Origin: an uncultured Oscillospiraceae bacterium
GTDB taxonomy: Bacteria; Bacillota; Clostridia; Oscillospirales; Oscillospiraceae
Reading direction: 5' to 3'
Length of the DNA stretch: 5,140 bases
Assembly (NCBI GenBank): GCA_934561725.1
Contig: CAKTGW010000102.1
Coordinates: 1 to 5,140 of the forward strand
The position numbers and the translations under genes were made by a program. The notes under the pieces are model-generated. The model saw only the letters and a program-made list of their open reading frames with translations. It did not search any database and was not told where the DNA came from. Positions 1-4,116 of the stretch are shown piece by piece (position 1 is the first letter of the stretch; each line of letters opens with the position of its first letter).

Positions 1-882
1 GCAGACACCGGCAACATTGATGCCCTTTGCCCCCTGCTCGCGGGCCAGCGCGATCATTTCCGGATCGTTGGCATAGAATACGATCATCTCAGACAAGGAG
101 GGATCATGGCCATGAACGATAATATTGACCATATCCTTATCCATAACGCCCAGATTGGCCTCGGTATCCACGGGCTTGGGTGTGCCGAACATAATGTCGG
201 AGAACTCCGTACCCATCATAGAGCCGCCCCAACCATCTGACATGCCATTTCTCAGAGCCTGACGGATCAGCGCCTGAGGATCGGAGGAACATCCCATATG
301 GGTCATATGTATAGCCGTAGATACTTCGCGGTCAATAGCACGGGGCTCGATGCCCTCCCGAGCCCAGACCTCCTGGCGCTCTTCGGGAGCGCGCTTGAGA
401 AAGCGCTGGGTTCCAAAGGGCTTTCCATATTCATTCAGGCCTGCTTCTGCGACCTCATGAGCAATGTCATAGATGTTGCGGCCCTCTGTTGTGATTCCCC
501 ACTCCCTGGCGATACGGAGCAGCTTCTCGGGGTCCTTGATCTGATAATTGCCGCCTTCCTTTGTAGTATAAAGTGTGTGACAGATCTCACGGCCGTGGTC
601 AGAATGCGTTGCACTTCCGCCTGCAGTAAAGCGCAGATAGTTTCTGCCGACAATACCATGCACATCGCATCCGCAGATTCCACGGGGGGCTTTGGGTGTG
701 ATGCGGCAGGGACCCATCGTACAGATGCGGCAGCAGGTTCCCTCCTCTCCAAATCTGCAGTGAGGGGTTTGATTCTTTACGCGCTGCTGCCAGGTATCTG
801 CACCGACCGCGGCTGCATTTTCCAGCAATCGGGCAGTTGCGGCTTCCATTTCCTCCACTGTTGTAAGTTTTTTCACTTCCAT
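1..882 (-). CDS. cooS: Ni,Fe carbon monoxide dehydrogenase catalytic subunit, N-terminal part (cut by left edge)
   Basis: An open frame of 294 codons runs from an ATG at 882 to base 1 with no stop; the family is about 630-670 residues, so somewhat under half is visible. The product interconverts CO and CO2 in the cytoplasm and in acetogens feeds the Wood-Ljungdahl pathway (there often called AcsA). Visible landmarks are Cys42 and Cys50 (D-cluster pair shared between subunits), Cys51, Cys54, Cys59 and Cys70 or Cys72 (B-cluster 4Fe-4S), the His93/His96/His102 helix expected in the proton path, the DGWGGSMMGTEFSD block at 216-229, and VHGHDP at 256-261, whose His259 should be a C-cluster ligand. 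The last visible residue, Cys294, begins the conserved GVC(C) ligand site. The start is preceded by a modest AGGGGA-like site about 14 bases upstream. It lies 54 bp downstream of cooC on the same strand, so the two are probably one operon. No acetyl-CoA synthase gene is visible, so its pathway role is open. Confidence 0.95.
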   Translation of the reverse strand, partial: MEVKKLTTVEEMEAATARLLENAAAVGADTWQQRVKNQTPHCRFGEEGTCCRICTMGPCRITPKAPRGICGCDVHGIVGRNYLRFTAGGSATHSDHGREICHTLYTTKEGGNYQIKDPEKLLRIAREWGITTEGRNIYDIAHEVAEAGLNEYGKPFGTQRFLKRAPEERQEVWAREGIEPRAIDREVSTAIHMTHMGCSSDPQALIRQALRNGMSDGWGGSMMGTEFSDIMFGTPKPVDTEANLGVMDKDMVNIIVHGHDPSLSEMIVFYANDPEMIALAREQGAKGINVAGVC

Positions 883-936
883 TAGTCTTTTCTTTCCCCT
901 TTCCATATTGCCTGATGGATAAGCGTACAAAAGATT

Positions 937-1707
937 TTATGAGAGCATCTGACCTATAAAACTCTCAAAAGCGGTTCTTGCAGCTGAATCTGCCGGGAGC
1001 GAAACCGTTGGTTTACCGTCGCAGTCAAATTCATAGACCAGGTTATCCTGCGGCACAACGCCCAGCAGGTCAAGCCCCTGCCTTTGGATCTCCTCCATAG
1101 TGCCATCGCTGACCCTGCCATCAGGTGCCCGGTTGATGATCAGCTTCATGATTTTAGGATTCAGATCCATTTCCCTGACCAGCTCGGCAATGCGTCCGAC
1201 AGCCTGCACACCGCGGCGTGAGCAGTCGGATACCAGCAGCATCACATCAACTTTGGGCAGTATGCCCCGACTGATGTGCTCCATGCCAGACTCGTTGTCT
1301 ACGATCAAATATTTATACTGCGCGGCAGCTCTCTGCAGCTGCGTTTGCAAGAGTCCGTTTACGAAACAATAGCACCCTCTCCCCTGTGACCGGCCCATGA
1401 CCAGAAGATCATAATCGTCTTCCTCCACTTTGGCGCGGTTCAGCATAAATTCCAGATAGTCTGCCTTGGTCATACCGGCAGGGATCGGATTTTGAGCTGC
1501 CAGCTCTGCATTGCTAATATCTTCGCGGATGTCGCCCAGTGTTGTTTCGACTTCCACCCCGAGCACTTCGTTTAAATTTGAATTTGCGTCAGCGTCAACT
1601 GCCAGTATAGGCCCTTTGCCGTGTTTGCAAAGGTAATCTATAAGCAGACCGGTAAGGGTCGTTTTTCCAGTGCCGCCTTTTCCGGCGACTGCTATGGTAT
1701 ATGCCAT
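937..1707 (-). CDS. cooC: CooC-type nickel-insertion ATPase for CO dehydrogenase
   Basis: This 256-residue protein belongs to the MinD/NifH-like P-loop ATPases and matches CooC in length. It has a deviant Walker A loop at residues 9-17 (GKGGTGKTT, with signature Lys10 and Lys15), a switch I region around Asp38/Asp40, and a switch II-like VDNESGMEH at 136-144. Most diagnostic is the Cys112-Tyr-Cys114 pair; as I recall it, the CXC motif of characterised CooC1 sits at the same residue numbers and binds the metal at the ATP-dependent dimer interface. The family uses ATP to load nickel into the CO dehydrogenase C-cluster, which fits cooS lying directly downstream. The frame stays open for 16 further codons upstream, but the chosen ATG has a GGAGGT site six bases before it and gives the usual MxxxIAVAGKGG start. 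MinD or NifH proper is unlikely given the CXC motif and neighbour. Confidence 0.94.
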   Translation of the reverse strand: MAYTIAVAGKGGTGKTTLTGLLIDYLCKHGKGPILAVDADANSNLNEVLGVEVETTLGDIREDISNAELAAQNPIPAGMTKADYLEFMLNRAKVEEDDYDLLVMGRSQGRGCYCFVNGLLQTQLQRAAAQYKYLIVDNESGMEHISRGILPKVDVMLLVSDCSRRGVQAVGRIAELVREMDLNPKIMKLIINRAPDGRVSDGTMEEIQRQGLDLLGVVPQDNLVYEFDCDGKPTVSLPADSAARTAFESFIGQMLS

Positions 1708-1713
1708 AATCGG

Positions 1714-1719
1714 ACCTCC
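1714..1719 (-). promoter_or_regulatory. Ribosome binding site of cooC
   Basis: GGAGGT reads on the minus strand six bases before the ATG at 1707. It decides the start against a longer in-frame reading beginning near 1755, whose extra residues do not resemble the family. Confidence 0.85.
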
Positions 1720-1864
1720 AGAAGAGATATCTTTGTAACAGCTTACGAGCAACATAAAATCAAATGCGTTTATTATAAAATATTACAATAAATAAACTTT
1801 GCGTATCATTATTAAATCTCACAATAATCTTGCACAATTTTCCGTAGAACGCTCGTGCCTTTTG

Positions 1865-1883
1865 TGTCATTTTAACAACGACA
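1865..1883. promoter_or_regulatory. Imperfect palindrome over the cooC -10 element, possible operator
   Basis: The plus strand reads TGTCATTTTAACAACGACA, with seven of nine positions symmetric about the centre. The outer half-sites TGTCA and CGACA equal those I recall for the CO sensor CooA (TGTCA-N6-CGACA), but here they are nine bases apart, not six. The element overlaps the -10 and part of the spacer, a position suited to repression rather than activation. It may be chance in AT-rich DNA. Confidence 0.3.
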
Positions 1884-1897
1884 TAGCTTTTTGTCAA
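1869..1897 (-). promoter_or_regulatory. Sigma-A-type promoter for cooC-cooS
   Basis: On the minus strand a perfect -35 TTGACA (1897-1892) is followed by a 17-base spacer and TAAAAT (1874-1869). A TG one base before the -10 gives an extended -10. The predicted RNA starts near 1862, leaving a leader of roughly 155 nt before cooC. No other promoter of comparable quality lies between this and cooC. Confidence 0.75.
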
Positions 1898-1966
1898 TGC
1901 GTTTAATAAAATTAATGTCAAAAATATATCAATTATTCACTTTGTTTTATAAATCCGCAAAATATT

Positions 1967-2006
1967 AAAGGCACAGTATTGTGATTTGATACAATACTGT
2001 GCCTTT
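1967..2006 (-). terminator. Intrinsic terminator of the three-gene small-protein operon
   Basis: The arms AAAGGCACAGTATTGT (1967-1982) and its exact complement (1991-2006) form a 16-bp perfect stem around an 8-base loop. On the minus strand the stem is followed by TAATATTTT, and it begins 15 bases beyond the stop of the gene ending at 2022. It separates that operon from the cooC promoter. On the plus strand only one further T follows the arm, so it is mainly a minus-strand terminator. Confidence 0.88.
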
Positions 2007-2021
2007 TGCTCAATATTCAGC

Positions 2022-2246
2022 TTAAAATGGAGTAAATGAAAATCGCTGATGCAGCCCGTCAATTACTACATTGTAAATAATACTCCCATCCGGCAACTGA
2101 GATTTGCTGGTCTTGATTTGGTTCCCCATCAGATACTGCTCCATGAAATGATCCGGATCGGCAGTGCTAATTTCTTCCACAAATATATCCCGCATCTGAT
2201 TGCCGGAGCAGCTATTAAAAATTTCTCTGATGAATTCGTATTCCAT
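2022..2246 (-). CDS. Small unrecognised protein translationally coupled to cooT (74 aa)
   Basis: I do not recognise a named family with certainty. The 74-residue product is probably soluble and cytoplasmic, with no signal peptide or membrane segment. A probable helical N-terminus holds the motif FNSCSGNQMRD (10-20) with its only cysteine, Cys13. An acidic stretch with DPDHF follows (30-34), then a C-terminal part that looks like a beta hairpin: LPDGSIIYNVVIDGLHQRFSF (51-71). The start chosen is the ATG whose A is the last base of the cooT TGA stop (TGATG), a classic coupling arrangement. A GTG four codons earlier is the alternative and would overlap cooT by 13 bases. As last gene of the operon before a strong terminator, behind cooT and a His-rich gene, it may act in nickel or corrinoid handling, but that rests on context only. 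Confidence 0.8.
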   Translation of the reverse strand: MEYEFIREIFNSCSGNQMRDIFVEEISTADPDHFMEQYLMGNQIKTSKSQLPDGSIIYNVVIDGLHQRFSFTPF

Positions 2247-2437
2247 CAGTTGCTGCACTCTATCAAAATGATATTCTTTTCCAGATCGACGCTTTTTAAA
2301 TGACCGGTAAGAGTGATGATGCTTCCCATGATATCGGTAAGCGTAATTTCATTTCCTGAAATTTCCACGCTGCTGATATAGTCACCTACTTTATATTCGG
2401 TTCCCTCAGCAAGCTTATATGCTGTAGAAAGACACAT
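2246..2437 (-). CDS. cooT: CooT-family small nickel-binding protein
   Basis: The 63-residue product begins MCLS and continues as a run of short beta strands (VGDYISSVEISGNEITLTD, 17-35; a GHLKSVDLEKNIILIE block, 45-60). Length, the Met-Cys start and the strand pattern match the CooT family, known from the CO-oxidation genes of Rhodospirillum rubrum, where the dimer binds one nickel ion through Cys2. Cys2 is present here and there is a second Cys at 61. The likely role is nickel binding or delivery for CO dehydrogenase maturation in the cytoplasm. The start at 2437 follows the upstream stop by one base, and an AAGGAGG site lies inside the end of that upstream gene. The stop overlaps the next start by one base. 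It is in a different transcription unit from cooC-cooS but only about 540 bp upstream of cooC. Confidence 0.85.
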   Translation of the reverse strand: MCLSTAYKLAEGTEYKVGDYISSVEISGNEITLTDIMGSIITLTGHLKSVDLEKNIILIECSN

Positions 2438-2438
2438 A

Positions 2439-2681
2439 TCAGTTTTCCTCCTTCAGCTGCTCAAGTGCCGCTTCCAGCTTATCATTGCCATCGTTAAAAT
2501 AGTTGAGTCCTTCCTGAATCAACGCGGCTGCTTCAAATTGCTCCTGATGCTCCAGCGCATGCGCCAGATCGTGCAGTTCGTCTGCATGATGCCGGTTATG
2601 CTCCAGCATGTATGTGAGCAGAGCTCTGGTTTTATTGAAGTCTCCAAATTGCTCGTGAGAATGAGTATGACCCTCGTGCAT
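2439..2681 (-). CDS. Small histidine-rich, putative metal-binding helical protein (80 aa)
   Basis: The protein has ten histidines and no cysteine in 80 residues. The N-terminus MHEGHTHSHE (His2, 5, 7, 9) is a likely flexible metal-binding tail. Residues 16-80 look like two or three helices, with His28, His31, His32, His37, His41 and His45 clustered so that 37/41/45 lie on one helix face. There is no signal peptide or membrane helix, so it is probably a cytoplasmic metal store or chaperone and not a transporter. It resembles small proteins I have seen near CO dehydrogenase and C1 genes of anaerobes, but I cannot name a characterised member. It leads the operon, with AGGAGG at 2688-2693 six bases before the ATG, and ends one base before cooT. 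Nickel is the most likely ligand from context; cobalt is also possible given the corrinoid gene across the divergent promoter. Confidence 0.85.
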   Translation of the reverse strand: MHEGHTHSHEQFGDFNKTRALLTYMLEHNRHHADELHDLAHALEHQEQFEAAALIQEGLNYFNDGNDKLEAALEQLKEEN

Positions 2682-2751
2682 AGCGCGCCTCCTGATATTA
2701 AAATTGACCGGCCTTATTTACATTCGAGTCCGGAAGCCAGTGATACTGAGT

Positions 2752-2792
2752 ACTATAACATAAGTATACAATAGGAGCAATGACTTTTTCAA
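2752..2792 (-). promoter_or_regulatory. Promoter region of the His-rich/cooT/74-aa operon
   Basis: Two overlapping minus-strand options exist. One is TTGCTC (2780-2775), 17 bases, TATAGT (2757-2752). The other is TTGAAA (2792-2787), 18 bases, TATACT (2768-2763). Either would start RNA about 60-75 nt before the first gene. The sequence alone does not choose between them. Confidence 0.55.
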
Positions 2793-2926
2793 TATGTATT
2801 GTAGAAAATAACAGGTATCTTCGCTGTTGATTGTGTTTTCTGCCTATAGGATTTTCTTTGTAGCTTCTTATAAAATTTAAAAAATATAGCTGTTCAGCGG
2901 GATGATTAAGATGAAAAATACTTGAA

Positions 2927-2955
2927 GTGACATGCAGTATAGGGTATTGTATAAG
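2927..2955 (+). promoter_or_regulatory. Promoter of the corrinoid protein/metal-sensor operon
   Basis: GTGACA (2927-2932, five of six to the -35 consensus), a 17-base spacer and TATAAG (2950-2955, five of six to the -10) predict a start near 2962 and a leader of about 63 nt. An overlapping weaker pair, TTGAAG at 2922-2927 with TATTGT at 2945-2950, is also possible. Confidence 0.6.
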
Positions 2956-3009
2956 TGCACAAGTAGTGATGTGCTGTTCCGGGCAGAATGGCTCATCAGA
3001 ATACAAAAC

Positions 3010-3015
3010 GGGAGG
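3010..3015 (+). promoter_or_regulatory. Ribosome binding site of the corrinoid protein gene
   Basis: GGGAGG lies nine bases before the ATG at 3025. It fixes this start over an in-frame ATG at 2932 that lies inside the predicted promoter and would add 31 residues not typical of the family. Confidence 0.8.
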
Positions 3016-3024
3016 AAAAAAGAA

Positions 3025-3651
3025 ATGATCGACAAGGTTAAACAGGCTATACTCACTGGCAAGCTGAAAAAAATTGAGGGTATTGTCCAAGAGGCTCTGG
3101 ATGACGGCAATGCACCCATTGACGTGCTGAACACCATGGTTGGCACCATGGATGAAGTCGGTGAAAAGTTTCAGCGCAATGAGATTTTTGTTCCCGAAAT
3201 GCTGGTTGCCGCGCTCACTATGAAAAAAGGTGTAACTGTTTTGAAGCCTCTTCTGGCTGACGCGGATGCCACGAGCTATGGTAAATTTATTATCGGCACT
3301 GTTGAAGGCGATTTGCACGATATTGGAAAGAATCTCGTCGCCCTGATGGTCGAGAGTGCAGGATTTGAGGTCATCGATCTGGGTGTTGACGTCCCTGCAA
3401 GCAAGTTCGTTGATGCTATTCGCGAAAATCCGGACTGCAAAATTGTTGGTCTTTCAGCCCTGCTGACTACCACAATGCAGGCCATGAAAAATACTGTAGC
3501 TGCGATTGAGGATTCCGGACTGCATTCTCAGGTCAAGATCATGGTCGGCGGTGCACCTATTACACCGGAATTTGCCAGCGAGATCGGTGCAGATGCCTAC
3601 ACGCCTGATGCCGGCAGCGCCGCATCCAAGGCTAAAGAGCTGGTTGGCTGA
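3025..3651 (+). CDS. Methyltransferase-type corrinoid (cobalamin-binding) protein
   Basis: The 208-residue protein has the size and two-domain plan of corrinoid partners of anaerobic methyltransferases (MtaC/MtbC/MttC type). A helical cap domain covers about residues 1-85, including the typical TMDEVGEKFQRNEIFVPEML stretch at 41-60. A Rossmann-like B12 domain covers about 88-208. The B12 lower-ligand motif DLHDIG is at 96-101, with His98 expected to coordinate cobalt. The partner elements Ser144-Ala-Leu146 and Gly175-Gly176 are also present. Such proteins carry a methyl group on Co(III) between a substrate-specific methyltransferase and an acceptor such as tetrahydrofolate. No methyltransferase or corrinoid-activating gene is visible, so the substrate (methanol, methylamines, glycine betaine, methoxyaromatics or other) cannot be named. 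A metal-sensor gene follows 68 bp downstream on the same strand, likely in one transcript. Confidence 0.92.
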   Translation: MIDKVKQAILTGKLKKIEGIVQEALDDGNAPIDVLNTMVGTMDEVGEKFQRNEIFVPEMLVAALTMKKGVTVLKPLLADADATSYGKFIIGTVEGDLHDIGKNLVALMVESAGFEVIDLGVDVPASKFVDAIRENPDCKIVGLSALLTTTMQAMKNTVAAIEDSGLHSQVKIMVGGAPITPEFASEIGADAYTPDAGSAASKAKELVG

Positions 3652-3674
3652 GCGTTAGAAAAGGATAAAGTTTT

Positions 3675-3697
3675 GCCCCCGGAATTTTTCCGGGGGC
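3675..3697 (+). promoter_or_regulatory. GC-rich inverted repeat between corrinoid and sensor genes: attenuator, processing hairpin or operator
   Basis: GCCCCCGGAA (3675-3684) and its exact complement TTCCGGGGGC (3688-3697) form a 10-bp stem with a TTT loop, 24 bases after the corrinoid stop and 22 bases before the sensor ATG. No T-run follows on either strand, so full termination is unlikely; an RNA-stability or partial-termination role is plausible. As DNA, C5/G5 tracts around an AT centre recall operators of the CsoR/RcnR family, which would suit autoregulation. No good internal promoter is visible here. Confidence 0.6.
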
Positions 3698-3719
3698 TGC
3701 TCAAATCGGAGGGAAAATC

Positions 3720-4058
3720 ATGCACGACAGCAGTCATGAATATCTGCATGCCCATGGCATAGAACACACACACGGGCATGCGCACAATCACAGTCACACG
3801 CCTGAGGAGACAAAAAACGTTGTCAATCGTTTGGCACGTGCCATCGGACACCTGGAGCATGTTAAAATGATGGTCGAGGAGGGGCGTGACTGCTCTGATG
3901 TCCTTATTCAGCTTTCCGCTGTAAAATCTGCACTGAACAGCACCGGTATTCTGATTTTGCAGAATCATATTGAGCACTGTATTGTTGATGCGGTCAAAGA
4001 CGGAGACATGGATGCAGTTGCAGAATTAAACCAGGCAATAGCCCGATATATTAAGTAA
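3720..4058 (+). CDS. CsoR/RcnR-family metal-sensing repressor with poly-His N-terminus, nickel-sensor-like
   Basis: The 112-residue protein is an all-helical, DNA-binding repressor of the CsoR/RcnR/FrmR family (DUF156). Residues 1-26 carry eleven histidines, mostly alternating (HTHGHAHNHSH at 16-26). The core follows, with NRLARAIGHLEHVKMMVEEG at 36-55, then RDCSDVLIQLSAVKSAL and LQNHIEHC. Cys58, His83 and Cys87 have the C-25-H-4-C spacing of the family metal site. His26 lies 32 residues before Cys58, where RcnR (His3) and InrS (His21) have the fourth nickel ligand, and SHT at 25-27 aligns with the RcnR start. This His-Cys-His-Cys set matches the nickel sensor InrS as I recall it; copper-type CsoR lacks the His, formaldehyde-type FrmR the last Cys. 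A GGAGGG site lies six bases before the ATG. By context it probably senses nickel or cobalt and may repress its own operon, the divergent nickel genes, or both. Confidence 0.9.
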   Translation: MHDSSHEYLHAHGIEHTHGHAHNHSHTPEETKNVVNRLARAIGHLEHVKMMVEEGRDCSDVLIQLSAVKSALNSTGILILQNHIEHCIVDAVKDGDMDAVAELNQAIARYIK

Positions 4059-4080
4059 ACACGCCCTTGTCTATTGAGGG

Positions 4081-4108
4081 AAAAGCGGCACTTCAAAGTG
4101 CCGCTTTT
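4081..4108. terminator. Bidirectional terminator between the convergent sensor and helicase genes
   Basis: AAAAGCGGCACT and its complement AGTGCCGCTTTT form a 12-bp stem around a TCAA loop. T-runs close the hairpin on both strands, so it can stop the plus-strand operon ending at 4058 and the minus-strand helicase gene ending at 4117. Confidence 0.88.
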
Positions 4109-4116
4109 ATATTCTG

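Larger units (their letters stand above)
1763..1905. repeat. Pair of 10-bp direct repeats AATGCGTTTA flanking the cooC leader
   Basis: AATGCGTTTA occurs at 1763-1772 and again at 1896-1905, in the same orientation and 133 bp apart. Both copies run into AT-rich DNA. The second copy overlaps the edge of the cooC -35 box, the first lies in the leader. Possible binding sites for one regulator; short enough to be chance. Confidence 0.3.
1708..2021. other. AT-rich intergenic control region between the small-gene operon and cooC
   Basis: No coding frame here looks real. Going left from the upstream gene, it holds a strong terminator for the small-gene operon, about 70 very AT-rich bases with nothing recognised, then the cooC promoter with an overlapping imperfect palindrome. 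Last comes a leader of about 155 nt before the cooC start. A second TATAAT on the minus strand (1772-1777) has no good -35 partner. I do not recognise a riboswitch class in the leader. Confidence 0.6.
2694..3024. other. Divergent intergenic control region
   Basis: This 331-bp stretch separates the small-protein operon (leftward) from the corrinoid/sensor operon (rightward). Promoter-like elements face both ways and about 135 bp of AT-rich DNA lies between the two -35 boxes. I see no convincing coding frame, tRNA or riboswitch. It is the natural place for shared regulation by the metal sensor encoded downstream, but it has no long G/C tract of the kind that family usually binds; the nearest is AGGG within 2941-2944. 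Confidence 0.6.

Noticed and set aside
298..885. Plus-strand open frame of 195 codons
   Set aside because: It lies antisense to cooS, whose minus-strand frame has clear cluster cysteines; the plus-strand product is cysteine-rich without family resemblance.
1708..1755. 16-residue N-terminal extension of CooC
   Set aside because: The GGAGGT site at 1714-1719 and the usual protein start both favour 1707.
2731..2746. Possible cobalamin riboswitch fragment (GGAAGCCAGTG) near the divergent promoters
   Set aside because: Only a few bases resemble a B12 box; no surrounding conserved core or receptor helices are apparent.
2932..3024. 31-residue N-terminal extension of the corrinoid protein
   Set aside because: The upstream ATG overlaps the predicted promoter, and the family start with a strong ribosome site is at 3025.
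2698..3318. Minus-strand open frame of 206 codons
   Set aside because: It runs antisense through the start of the corrinoid gene and the divergent promoter region, has no credible ribosome site and no recognisable domain.
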